A stretch of 64,000 nt of DNA from Desulfothermus okinawensis JCM 13304 (GTDB taxonomy: Bacteria > Desulfobacterota > Desulfovibrionia > Desulfovibrionales > Desulfothermaceae), in NCBI GenBank assembly GCA_001311565.1, contig BBBM01000001.1:62001-126000 (forward strand), read 5' to 3'. The position numbers and the translations under genes are program-made. Positions 1 to 10,642 of the stretch are shown piece by piece. A model generated the notes under the pieces. It had not been told where the DNA came from, searched no databases, and worked only from the letters and a program-made list of their open reading frames with translations. Each line of letters starts with the position of its first letter. Positions within the stretch are counted from its first letter, which is position 1.

Positions 1-1163
1 TTAACCCAAAACCTATCACGCCACGACCTGGCCCAGTTAATATCCGAGATGTCACCAGACGATAGAGTAGATCTATTGAAAAAAACTCCCAGAGGAGTTC
101 AAAGAAAATCTCTTACCTGCCATTGCCCAGGCAGAGAGGGAAGATATTAGAAAACTTTCTTCCTATCCTGAAGGTACAGCTGGTGCAGTGATGACCTCAG
201 ACTACGCCACTTTGCCACCTGATATTACTGCCCAGCAAGCTATTGATAAACTGAGAAAGGAAGCCCCAGACAAAGAAACCATTTACTATTGTTATGTTGT
301 TGACGAACAGAGAAGACTACTTGGTTTTGTCTCATTGAAAGATTTGATCCTTGCCAAACCAGATACCCTGGTAAAAGAAATAATGAACAAGGATTTAATC
401 TATGCCCATGTATTAGATGACCAGGAAGAAGTTGCCAGAAAGATACAAAAATACGATCTAATTGCATTGCCAGTTGTAAATGGAAATGATGCATTAGTTG
501 GTATAATTACATATGACGATGCAATGGACATAATCACCCAGGAACATACTGAAGACATGGAAAAATTAATGGCAATTACAGGTGAACACGAAGCAGCTGC
601 ATATATGAAAACCCCTGTCATAGAACACTTTAAAAACAGATGTGGTTGGCTTATTTTCCTGGCCCTATTAGGATTTGTGTCAGGATTCATTGTACAAAAG
701 TTCGAAAATGTGATTATGCAATTCACAATACTTGCTACATTTATGCCAATGTTAGCGGATACTGGGGGAAATACTGGCAGCCAATCAGCCACCCTGGTTA
801 TTAGGGCACTGGCTTTAAAAGAAATTACTCCAAGAGATTTTCTCAGGGTAATATATAAGGAATTTAACATCTCCTTACTACTTGGAATTGCCCTTGCGTT
901 TGTTGCGATTTTAAGGGTTTATTTCTACGCTTTGACAACTCCAACTTACCATCTTCCACTTACTAAAATAGGAATGGCTGTTGGAGTGGCACTTTCTCTC
1001 CAAGTGATTTCATCAACTCTTATTGGGGCGATACTCCCTTTAATAGCAGCTAGATTCAAAACAGACCCAGCTGTAGTTGCATCTCCAGCCCTAACAACAA
1101 TTGTGGATATAACAGGACTGTTTATATTTTTTTACCACAGCAAAAATTATTTTAGGAATATAA
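1..1163 (+). CDS. mgtE: Magnesium transporter MgtE, 5' end outside window
   Basis: Mg2+ channel of the inner membrane, gated by a cytosolic N domain and a CBS pair. The first base is already inside the N domain. Two CBS repeats follow (roughly bases 190-560), then five hydrophobic segments, with the motif PMLADTGGNTGSQSATLVIRA at the pore helix. Two indels: an A7 at about 79-85 that must be A6 for the frame to join, and a T7 near 1131-1137. With the second corrected the protein ends IFFTTAKIILGI at 1163, as MgtE proteins do; uncorrected, the frame runs on into the next gene and looks like an MgtE-CinA fusion. I regard that fusion as an artefact. Confidence 0.93.
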
Positions 1164-1166
1164 TCA

Positions 1167-1871
1167 TGCAAACTCTCACTTTATTTCCCTATGATATAGC
1201 TAGATATAACTCGTTTTTAGAGCAAATAAAAGGAAATCATCTCATGGTCACAGAGAAAATAGAGAGATTTCCAGAAGTGTTTTTGCATGTAGCTTCTGAC
1301 ACGGACTACAACAAATCAGATCTTGTCATCCCCACTGATATCTTCTCCTTATACAGAGATATTATAGTAAGTCAATCTGGCAGAGGACTGATAGAAGAGG
1401 TGACTGAGATGTTGAAGCGGTATAAACTGACAATATCTGTGGCTGAAAGCTGCACAGGTGGACTAATATCCCATCTACTAACTCAAGTCTCTGGTAGTTC
1501 CAACTATTTTATTTTGGGGGCAATCACTTATTCAAATTATGCAAAGACAAAGATATTGGGTGTACCCAATGATATACTTAAAAAAATTTGGGGCAGTACA
1601 TGAAAAAACAGCAAAACTCATGGCCACTGGAATTAAAAATAAATTGAACACAGACATTGGCCTTGCTACTACTGGTATTGCAGGACCAACTGGTGGAACC
1701 AAGGAAAAACCTGTTGGCACCATATGTATCTCTCTAATATTTCGTAACAATTTAATCGCTAAAAGATATCATATGGATTTTGGAAACAGAGAGAAAAATA
1801 AAACCTTCTTCGCCTATCTGGCATTAAATTTATTGAGATATGAACTTATTAAACAATCTAACTCATTATGA
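1167..1871 (+). CDS. pncC: CinA C-terminal (nicotinamide-nucleotide amidase) family protein
   Basis: Family known to deamidate NMN to nicotinate mononucleotide in NAD salvage. The C-terminal 155 or so residues are a complete CinA-C domain: ISVAESCTGGLI with the catalytic Ser, then TGIAGPTGG and KPVGT. About 75 N-terminal residues precede it and are only weakly reminiscent of the KH-like middle part of full CinA; no molybdopterin-binding domain is present. The frame breaks at an A7 (about 1579-1585) that should be A6, giving LKKFGAVHEKTA. Its stop overlaps the next start (ATGA at 1868), so it is probably translationally coupled to pgeF. Confidence 0.87.
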
Positions 1872-2607
1872 TACACATCATCTATTTTAAGTTCCCAGGG
1901 GTTTCAACAGTGAAATGCGCCTTTACCACAAGGGTAGGAGGACATAGCCTTGGTAATTTTTCAGCTAATCTCTCCTACGAGGTTGGAGACCAGATAGAAC
2001 ATGTGAAAAAAAATAGACAACACATATTAAATCAATTGAATATAAAAGAAGTTATTGAAGTAAAACAGATACATGGTGATAAGCTAATATGTGTAGATAA
2101 TACAAACTTTAAAGAACAACCCATCCTTAAGGGAGATGCCATTATTTCATCTAAAAAAAAATGTGGGACTTATGGTGAAAACCGCAGACTGTCAGCCTGT
2201 TTTAGTATGTGATAAAACAGGAAATTTTATTGGAGCCTTTCACGTTGGATGGCGAGCAAATAGAGGAGAATTTATAAAAACATGGATAGATATTTTCTGT
2301 GGGCAATATAAGCTAACTCCCCAAAATATCTTGGCTGTTAGGGGACCAAGCCTTTGTCCCTACCACAGTGAATTTGTTAACTTTGATAACGAATTTCCAG
2401 ATAAATTTAAAAAAATATTTTGACACAAAGTCAAGGAGGTTAGACTTGTGGGAAATTACCCATGATCAATTGGTAAAAGCAGGTATACCAAAAAGTAACA
2501 TATTCAGGCTAGATTTGTGTACTTATTGTTTAGAAGAACTGTTTTTCTCCTATAGAAGAAACAGGATTTGTGGTAGACAGGGAAGTATTATTTGGCGAAA
2601 TAATTAG
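1868..2607 (+). CDS. pgeF: Purine nucleoside phosphorylase / laccase-domain protein (YfiH family)
   Basis: YfiH/PgeF family: multicopper-fold proteins acting in purine nucleoside phosphorolysis or peptidoglycan editing. Diagnostic motifs are present: TTRVGGHS near the start, KQIHGD, the metal-ligand motif KTADCQPVLVCD, HVGWRA, and a final CTYC...SYRR...GRQGSIIW. Two A-run insertions split it: A9 (about 2153-2161) should be A8, and A7 (about 2409-2415) should be A6. After correction it is about 245 residues, normal for the family. It overlaps pncC by 4 nt upstream. Confidence 0.9.
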
Positions 2608-2635
2608 TCTCAAAATGACCCATTATAATATTTAA

Positions 2636-2664
2636 TTGACAAAACAACCGTTATGCCTTATCTT
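2636..2664 (+). promoter_or_regulatory. Sigma-70-type promoter for the HesB-like gene
   Basis: TTGACA at 2636-2641, 17-nt spacer, TATCTT at 2659-2664, in the gap between pgeF and the HesB-like gene, about 75 nt before its start codon. A short dyad, CTATC...GATAG, lies at 2701-2718 in the leader and could be an operator or mRNA hairpin. Confidence 0.6.
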
Positions 2665-2738
2665 AATATTAAATTTAGGAAACACTATTAATATTTTTTT
2701 CTATCAATCCTTGGATAGAATTAAAGCAGGAGGAAAGC

Positions 2739-3046
2739 ATGTTAACATTAACAGAAGGTGCAAGGGAATTATTGGACCAACACTTTGAAAACAAGGCCGA
2801 GGTCCCTTCTATAAGGGTGTATTTGGCCCCTGGTTGAGGAGGTGCTCAGTTAAATCTTGCTCTGGATGAGCAAAGGGAAAACGACAAAGTATTTGTATTT
2901 GAACCATATACTTTTATAATTGATAAGAATCTGCTGGAATCAGTAGCACCTGTGGAAATTGATGGCAGCCCATGGGGTTTTAGAATAATATCTAAACTAT
3001 CATCCAGTCAAATGACGGATGTGCATCTTGTAGTAGTTGCGGATAA
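2739..3046 (+). CDS. HesB/IscA-like selenoprotein (in-frame UGA as selenocysteine)
   Basis: A-type Fe-S carrier-like fold, about 100 residues. The ATG at 2739 has a strong site (AGGAGG) 5-6 nt upstream. The frame contains TGA at 2835-2837 in the context VYLAPG-U-GGAQLNLAL, where HesB-like selenoproteins of anaerobic bacteria are known to carry selenocysteine, followed by a bacterial SECIS-type hairpin. Reading continues in frame through FVFEPYTFIIDKNLL and PWGFRIISKL. The natural Cys-rich tail, NDGCASCSSCG then stop at 3044-3046, lies one frame away; AAA at about 3010-3012 appears to have lost one A. In the literal frame the protein would end at 3059 without these cysteines. It is monocistronic, with its own promoter and terminator. 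Substrate or partner unknown. Confidence 0.82.
2835..2873 (+). promoter_or_regulatory. UGA codon plus bacterial SECIS-like hairpin
   Basis: TGA at 2835-2837, then 19 nt, then a perfect 6-bp stem TTGCTC (2857-2862) / GAGCAA (2868-2873) closing a 5-nt loop TGGAT that has G in its second position. Size, position and loop G fit known bacterial SECIS rules, in which the hairpin lies within the ORF just 3' of UGA and is recognised by SelB. The functional role is inferred. Confidence 0.7.
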
Positions 3047-3075
3047 AAATATAGTATAACAATGGCAATTTATAA

Positions 3076-3107
3076 GGCCGAAACTTCATTAGTTTCGGCC
3101 TTTTTTT
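3076..3107 (+). terminator. Rho-independent terminator after the HesB-like gene
   Basis: Perfect 10-bp stem GGCCGAAACT/AGTTTCGGCC with a 5-nt loop, followed by T7. Confidence 0.9.
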
Positions 3108-3123
3108 GTGTCTAAAATTATGA

Positions 3124-4201
<1,078 letters not shown>

Positions 4202-4258
4202 GTTCAAAAACAGGTTATTAGAGATAATTGGAGATTAGTGGATCTGTTTTTTATTTCT

Positions 4259-4450
4259 GCCTATTCCCTTAGCTCCGATTATTGATTGCGTTATGGAGAA
4301 AGTGAATAGTGAATAGAGATTAGTGAAAGGTAGAAGGGTGAAGGATGTATGTGAGAGTTACAGATCACAGACACATACCACAGACACAGCAAAGCTCAGG
4401 ATGAAGACCACATTGAACCTTGAACGTTAACCTTGAACTTTGAACGCAGA
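4259..4450. repeat. Heptamer-mosaic intergenic repeat, copy 1 (degenerate MITE-like)
   Basis: The 256-nt gap between tgt and lon holds no gene. It starts with GCCTATTCCCTTAGCTCCG (4259-4277), similar to the terminal inverted repeat of copy 2 at 26.5 kb, and continues as tracts of degenerate 7-mers: AGTGAAT/AGTGAAT/AGAGATT/AGTGAAA, GGTAGAA/GGGTGAA, CACAGAC/ACATACC/ACAGACA, and TTGAACC/TTGAACG/TTAACC/TTGAACT/TTGAACG. The far inverted end is not recognisable here. Confidence 0.7.
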
Positions 4451-4457
4451 TTTTTAT

Positions 4458-6909
4458 TCACTGAGTCTTTTGTGAAACTTCTTCTTTTCTCAGCCTGTAT
4501 GAAATAGGAACTATTTCCTTTGAGGTCTCTAAAAAGTCCCTGGGTTTTATATCTTGTAGGGCAATTGGCAAAACATCGTCCATGTGATCCACTTCAACTA
4601 TCTCTAAATCTTTTAGAATGGTATTTGGTACTTCTTTCAAGTCCTTACTATTTTCCTTTGGGATAATGACCTTTGAGACCATACCCCTATGGGCCGCAAG
4701 CAATTTTTCCCTGAGTCCACCAATTGGCAATATCCTACCACGTAAGGTGATCTCGCCTGTCATGGCAACATCATTTTTAACCGGAACATTGAGTAGAGCT
4801 GAAACAAGGGCAGTTGCCATAGTTATTCCAGCAGATGGACCATCCTTTGGAGTTGCCCCTTCTGGTACATGAATATGGATGTCCACTTCCTTATAAAAAT
4901 CTCTCTTAAGGCCAAATAGCTCTGAGCGAGTCCTTACATAGCTTAGGGCTGCTTTTGCAGATTCCTGCATCACTTCCCCTATCTTTCCTGTTATTTCTAT
5001 CTTTCCACTACCGTCCATAATTGCTACTTCTATCATCAAGAGCTCTCCGCCAAGCTCTGTCCATGCAAGGCCTGTGGCCAGTCCCACCTGTGATTTTTCT
5101 TCCCTCTCACCATGCCTAAACCTTGGGACTCCCAAATATGATGAAATTGAACTTTTAGTTACAGTAATTTTTCTGTCTAGATCCTTTCCTTCTACCAATT
5201 TTTTTGGCAACCTTCCTACACACAGAAGCTATCTCCCTCTCAAGGTTCCTGACTCCTGCTTCCCTTGTATATTTCCTGATAATCTCAACCACCGCACCAT
5301 CAGAAAAAGAAACATTTTTGTCCTTTATTCCATGTCTCTCACTCTGTTTTGGAATGAGAAAATATTTAGCTATTTTCAACTTTTCATCTTCTAAGTAACC
5401 AGGAAGATGAATTATCTCCATCCTGTCCCTCAATGCCCACGGAATTGTCTGCAAGGTGTTTGCAGTGGTTATAAAGAAGATATTTGATAGATCATAATTT
5501 AGGTCTAAATAGTGATCATTGAAGGCATAATTTTGTTCTGGATCCAAAACCTCTAGCAATGCAGCTGATGGGTCTCCCCTGAAATCTGTGGACATCTTAT
5601 CCACCTCATCTAAGCATATGACTGGATTGTTATACTTTTTCTTTCTCAAAGAAAGTATTATTTTCCCAGGCAGGGCCCCAACATATGTCCTCCTATGTCC
5701 TCTAATTTCTGCTTCATCCCGAACACCTCCAAGAGATATCCTTATAAAGTCTCTATCCATTGCCCTTGCAATAGACCTGGCTAGAGAAGTTTTTCCCACC
5801 CCAGGAGGGCCAACAAAGCACAAAATAGGACCTTTAACCTTGTCCACCAATTTTTGAACTGCCAGGTATTCTAAAATCCTCTCCTTTGGCTTTTCCAACC
5901 CAAAATGATCTTCATCTAATATCTTAGCTGCATGTTCTATATTAATATCTGTTGTTTTGATTTCATCCCAAGGCAAATCCAAAATGCAGTCCACGTAATT
6001 TCTAACAACTGTATACTCCGCAGAGGAAGGGGGCATTTGTTTGAGTTTCTTTATCTCCCCATAACCTTTTCCTTTGCCTCATCAGGCATTCTCTTTTCTT
6101 CAAGGAGTTTTACTAGATTTTCCACCTCCTCAAAGGGATCCTGTTCAAGCCCCATTTCTTTATGGATAGCCTTTAACTGTTCATTTAGATAGTAATTTTT
6201 CTGGTTTGATTCTATTTGCTCTTTCACCCTTTGGTTTATCTTGGCCTCAATTTCCAAGAACTCTATTTCGCTGATAAGAAGTCCGTAAACAATCTCCAAC
6301 CTCTTGACAGGGTCTAATTCTTCCAAGACCTCCTGTTTTTTCTCAAAACCTGCTCTCAAATGGGGGATAATGGTATCAGCCAGTTTTCCAGGATCATTGG
6401 TATCCAAAATTAGCTTTAAGGCATCTTTAGATATTCTCTTTGACGATTTTACATATTTTTTTCAATGTGTCTTTTGTTAGGCGAACAAGAGTATCTCCTT
6501 CTTCCGACACCGATTTACTGTCATGTAAGATATTAATATCCACCACTGGGAAATTACCAGTTTCATCAAATAACGGATCTTCACCTGTCCATGTAGCTCT
6601 TTTTATTCCCTCAAACAGAACTTTAATGGTTCCGTCTGGAAGTCTTAGTAGCTGAAGGATCTTTGCAACTACTCCCATTTCATACAGATCTTCCTTTTTT
6701 GGAATTTCAATTTCAGGATTCTTTTGGGTTACTAAAAAGATCCATCTATCAAATTCACTTAAAGACTTCTCTACCGCTTTAATTGAGCTTGGTCTTCCAA
6801 CATAAAGAGGCATAATCGCACCAGGAAAGATTACTACATCCCTTAAGGTCATAACGGGTAATTCTCTAAATTTTATTTCTTTATCCATTTCATGGGCTAT
6901 TTCACTCAT
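4458..6909 (-). CDS. lon: ATP-dependent protease La
   Basis: Homohexameric cytosolic AAA+ serine protease. Order on the minus strand: N-terminal substrate domain ([22 protein letters not shown]), coiled-coil middle ([13 protein letters not shown]), Walker [10 protein letters not shown], Walker B LDEVDKM, sensor regions, then the protease domain with catalytic Ser in [15 protein letters not shown] and Lys in [13 protein letters not shown]. About 815 residues, normal. Three indels: T7 at about 6465 (should be 6), a G4 at about 6057 that needs G5, and T7 near 5205. A Shine-Dalgarno AGGAGG precedes the ATG. It follows clpX on the same strand. Confidence 0.96.
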
Positions 6910-6942
6910 TGAATTAATTCCTCCTGGGCAATTAAAGTATTT

Positions 6943-8208
6943 CTAGGCAGTTTTCATTTCTCTGTCTTTATCATAAAATAAAAGGGGATCTTTACCACCA
7001 TCAACAACAGAACTATTTATGATGCACTCCTTAACGCCTATTCTTGAAGGAAGCTTGTACATAATATCCATCATAACAGATTCCATTATGTTCCTAAGCC
7101 CCCTGGCGCCTGTCTTTCTCTCCATGGCCTTTTTTTGCAATTGACTTCAGTGCTCCATCAGTAAAGGAAAGTTTCACCCCTTCTAGCTCAAATAATTTTT
7201 GATATTGTTTTACCAGTGCATTTTTAGGTTCAGTTAATATCCTTATTAAATCATTTTCCTCTAATTCATCTAAAGCAGCTATAACAGGCACTCTACCCAC
7301 AAACTCTGGGATCAAGCCAAACTTAATCAAATCCTCTGGCCGACACTCCCTTAAAATTTCACCAATTTTTTTTCTCCTTCTTCTGGGTAATTTTGGCACC
7401 AAACCCCATGGATTTACCTTGAAGACGTCTCTCAATAATCTTATCCAACCCAATAAAGGCACCGCCCATAATAAATAGAATATTTGTGGTATCCAGACGA
7501 ATATACTCTTGCTGTGGATGTTTTCTACCACCCTTTGGTGGGATGTTTGCCATTGTCCCCTCAATAATCTTTAGCAATGCCTGTTGAACTCCTTCCCCTG
7601 ATACATCCCTGGTAATAGAAGCACTCTCTGACTTCCTTGAAATCTTATCTATCTCATCTATATAAACTATCCCTTTGGATGCAGCTTCAATATCGTATTC
7701 TGCATTCTGCAAAAGCTGCACCAGGATATTCTCAACATCCTCGCCCACATAACCAGCCTCAGTCAAGGTGGTCGCATCGGCAATAACAAAAGGCACATTT
7801 AAAATATTGGCCAATGTCCTGGCCAGCAGAGTTTTACCTGTTCCTGTGGGACCCAATAAAAGGATATTGCTCTTGTCCAATTGAACATCTGCTGCAGTTA
7901 TAGACTCTTGATAATAAATCCTCTTGTAGTGGTTATATACTGCCACAGATAGGATCTTTTTGGCCTGTTCCTGGCCCACTACATACTCGTCTAATATCCT
8001 CTTTATCTCCTGGGGAGGGATAAGCTGGCCTTCCTCCACTTCATCGCTGATCTTATCCTGGGTAAGAATTTCATTACAAAGGGCCACACACTCATCACAA
8101 ATAAACACATCAGGTCCTGCAATTAGCCTCTGGACCTGATCTTGATCTTTACCACAAAAAGAACACCTAAATTTTTGAGTGGTATTATCTTTTCTATTTT
8201 TTTCCCAT
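6943..8208 (-). CDS. clpX: ClpXP unfoldase subunit ClpX
   Basis: AAA+ unfoldase that feeds ClpP. N-terminal zinc domain CSFCGKDQ...CDECVALC, Walker [14 protein letters not shown], Walker [11 protein letters not shown], and the C-terminal AAA lid [12 protein letters not shown] runs at about 7365 (T8) and 7131 (T7) each carry one extra base. The first codons also contain an A7; reading it as A6 makes the protein start [13 protein letters not shown] at ATG 8208 with AAGGTGA 5 nt upstream, which I prefer to a GTG at 8216. It lies 62 nt downstream of clpP, so likely one operon with clpP and lon. Confidence 0.95.
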
Positions 8209-8270
8209 AAAATCACCTTAAAAATTGAATTTATGGATTAGCCGGAGTTTATCATTTTAATAAACTCGAA

Positions 8271-8855
8271 TTAATCCTCTCTCTTGGTCAAAATCTTATC
8301 AATAACTCCATATTCAAGGGCTTCATCTGGACCCATAAAATAGTCCCTATCTGTATCTTGTTCGATCTTCTTTATATCATTTCCAGTATGTTTGGCTAAA
8401 ATATCATTTAACATCCCTTTAAGTCTAATAATTTCTTTTGCCTGAATGTCAATGTCAGATGCCTGTCCTTGAAATCCCCCCATTGGTTGATGCAAGAGTA
8501 TCCTGCTGTGGGGCAAGGCATATCTCATACCAGCCTGGCCTGCTGCCAACAAAACTGCAGCCATACTTGCAGCTTGCCCAAGACACAAAGTTGCAACAGG
8601 AGCAGTTATGTATTGCATGGTATCATATATGGCCAAACCAGCAGTAACGGATCCACCTGGTGAATTTATGTAAAAATTTATCTCTTTTTCTGGGTCCTCA
8701 GATTCTAAGAATAAAAGCTGTGCGCAAATCAAGTTTGCCACATGGTCATCAATGGGGGTTCCAAGCAAAACTATACGGTCTTTAAGTAACCTGGAATAGA
8801 TGTCATAAGCCCTCTCACCCCTTCCAGTGGTCTCTATTACTATTGGAACGTTCAT
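8271..8855 (-). CDS. clpP: ATP-dependent Clp protease proteolytic subunit
   Basis: Serine peptidase forming a tetradecameric barrel. Unbroken frame of about 194 residues. Catalytic triad visible: Ser in [11 protein letters not shown], His in [10 protein letters not shown], and Asp in TDRDYFM. The start is set at ATG 8855 ([18 protein letters not shown]), preceded by GAGGTG; an in-frame upstream ATG at 8909 would add 18 residues not typical of ClpP and lacks a ribosome site. Between trigger factor and clpX, the classical protein-quality arrangement. Confidence 0.96.
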   Translation of the reverse strand: MNVPIVIETTGRGERAYDIYSRLLKDRIVLLGTPIDDHVANLICAQLLFLESEDPEKEINFYINSPGGSVTAGLAIYDTMQYITAPVATLCLGQAASMAAVLLAAGQAGMRYALPHSRILLHQPMGGFQGQASDIDIQAKEIIRLKGMLNDILAKHTGNDIKKIEQDTDRDYFMGPDEALEYGVIDKILTKRED

Positions 8856-8935
8856 ACTGCACCTCTTCAAAATTTTTTTCTTATTTTGCCTTAAATATAT
8901 ACAAAACACAACTAAAATATATGCTGTTACTAGCT

Positions 8936-8997
8936 TTGACCATAGTAGCTTGATTTGGTCAACTATTTATAGGTGGGGAAAGGTATGCCCTTTCCCC
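8936..8997 (-). promoter_or_regulatory. Dyad and hairpin in the tig-clpP gap
   Basis: The 185-nt gap between tig and clpP contains a 9-bp perfect hairpin GGGGAAAGG/CCTTTCCCC (8975-8997) without a T tract, and, closer to clpP, a 7-bp inverted repeat TTGACCA-N13-TGGTCAA (8936-8962). The dyad sits where a clpP promoter/operator would be. Function inferred only; no clear -10/-35 pair was found. Confidence 0.4.
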
Positions 8998-9040
8998 AAT
9001 TTACTTCGAATGGTGTAGATAGGGGCAGGAATATAATTTT

Positions 9041-10396
9041 TTAAGAATCTTGTTCTTTATCCTGGGAGCTGTCTTCTACCTCTGCTTCCTCACTGGCCTC
9101 CTTGTGAGCACCATCTTCTTCATACTCTATCTCTGCATATTCATAAACCTTTTCCATAGCCTTATCTGCTATAATACTATCCCTCAAGGCAAACATCATA
9201 TTATTCTTTATATAAAATTCCCTGAGAATTTGGGGGTCTACGCCCATTTGATAGGCTGTTATTGCAATTTTCTGCTCTACTTCTTCATTGGAAACTGTGA
9301 TCTCTTCTTTTTCTGCTATTTCAAGCAACACCAACTGAGATTTCACGATTGCTTCTGCCTCTGACCTAAATTTTTCCTTGAGTTCATCCTCTGTTCCCAG
9401 GGTATCAGGATCTTTACCCTGTCTCTCCAATTTCTCCCTCTCCCTTTCAATCATATTCTGCAACTGCTTTTCCACCAGTGAATCGGGCAATACCACCTCC
9501 ACCTTTTCAACTATTTCATCTAACAGTTTTTTTCTGGGCAAGAGATTTCTCTATGTCCTCAATGTTCCTCTTTAGGTTCTTTGCCACTGTTTCCCTTAGT
9601 TCCTGTTCTGAACTCATTCCAAATTTACTCAAAAAGTCCTCATCTATCTCAGGGAGCACCTTCTCTTTTATTGAATGGAGTTCCACCTCTGCCCTGATCT
9701 TTTTACCTGCCAGGGACTTATTTAAAAAAATTCTCAGGAAAGACTATTTCACCCTCATTTTTCCCACCAGGCTGAAGATCTGCTATAAGTTTTTCAAAAT
9801 CTTCAAGTGCATCGCCTACACCATAGAAAAATTCAAAGAAATCCTGGCTAACATCTTCAAGGAATTTATCTCCCTCATACAACTTAAAGCTCACTACCAC
9901 CTTATCACCTTGCTTTGGAGTCCTGTCTTCTTTTACAACCTCATATTTGGCATATTGGTTTCTCAAATTTTCAATGGCACGATCCACCTGCTCTTCTTTT
10001 ATCTCTACTTTTTTTCTGCTTAACCTTTAGCCCATGATATTCAGGCAGGTCAATTTCAGGCTTTATCTCAAAAGTAAAGGAATAATTGTAATCAGTATCC
10101 CTCTTAAACTCCTGGGGATCGAGGTTCAATTCTGATACAGGACGTAGGCTAAGTTCTCCTAAGATTTCATTAAAATGTACATTTAATAGGTCTGTCTCCG
10201 CCTGCTTGTATATGTCCTCCTTAAATCTGTTCTCCACAATATATGAAGGTACCTTGCCCTTTCTAAAACCGGACAATTTAAGATCCTTTCTAAACATTGC
10301 CACTGCGGCGTCTATTGCAGCATTTACCTCTTCAGCAGGGACCTTTACCACAACCTTTCTCTTTACCGGGGAAACTTCTTCAACATTATATTCCAT
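9041..10396 (-). CDS. tig: Trigger factor, ribosome-associated chaperone
   Basis: Binds nascent chains at the ribosome exit and has a PPIase domain. N-terminal ribosome-binding signature SGFRKGKVPSYIVENRF, a middle FKBP-type domain (KQGDKVVVSFKLYEGD), then the long helical C-terminal domain ending in an acidic tail. Three runs of seven (about 10011-10017, 9724-9730 and 9527-9533) each need six bases. About 450 residues after correction. ATG 10396 is preceded by AGGAGG. It is the first protein gene after tRNA-Leu and its terminator, with only about 27 nt between the T tract and the start, so its promoter must lie within or upstream of the terminator. Confidence 0.94.
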
Positions 10397-10422
10397 TGAC
10401 AAACTCCTCCTAAATAAAAATA

Positions 10423-10461
10423 TAAAAAAAAGACCTTTCAGAGACCCCCTCTGAAAAGTCT
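10423..10461 (-). terminator. Terminator after tRNA-Leu
   Basis: On the minus strand AGACTTTTCAGAG / CTCTGAAAGGTCT stem (one G-T or mismatch allowed) followed by T8, immediately 3' of the tRNA. Confidence 0.8.
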
Positions 10462-10468
10462 TAACACA

Positions 10469-10555
10469 TGCGAGAGGGGAGACTCGAACTCCCACGGCCT
10501 AAATTTGGCCACTGGATCCTAAGTCCAGTGCGTCTACCAGTTCCGCCACTCTCGC
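10469..10555 (-). tRNA. tRNA-Leu (anticodon UAG)
   Basis: 87-nt class II tRNA. Acceptor GCGAGAG/CTCTCGC with A discriminator; D arm GGCGGAACTGGTAGACGC; anticodon stem-loop CTGGA-CTTAGGA-TCCAG, giving UAG, which reads CUA and related Leu codons; long variable arm GGCCAAATTTAGGCC; T arm GGGAGTTCGAGTCTCCC. The 3' CCA is not encoded (TGTGT follows). Confidence 0.97.
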
Positions 10556-10579
10556 AGACAAACACCTTGAGACTGAAAA

Positions 10580-10608
10580 ACAATAATCTTCATTTATTGC
10601 CATGTCAA
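10580..10608 (-). promoter_or_regulatory. Promoter of tRNA-Leu
   Basis: Minus strand TTGACA (10603-10608), exact 17-nt spacer, TATTGT (10580-10585), about 25 nt before the mature tRNA 5' end. Confidence 0.7.
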
Positions 10609-10642
10609 TACAAAAGTCATTCATTAGACACCTGACCCCGGT

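Noticed and set aside
188-1603. MgtE-CinA fusion protein
   Set aside because: Caused by one extra T near 1131-1137. Corrected, mgtE ends in its normal TTAKIILGI and cinA starts at its own ATG 1167.
2835-2837. In-frame TGA as evidence of a pseudogene
   Set aside because: Family position known to carry selenocysteine, with a good SECIS hairpin and intact downstream reading.
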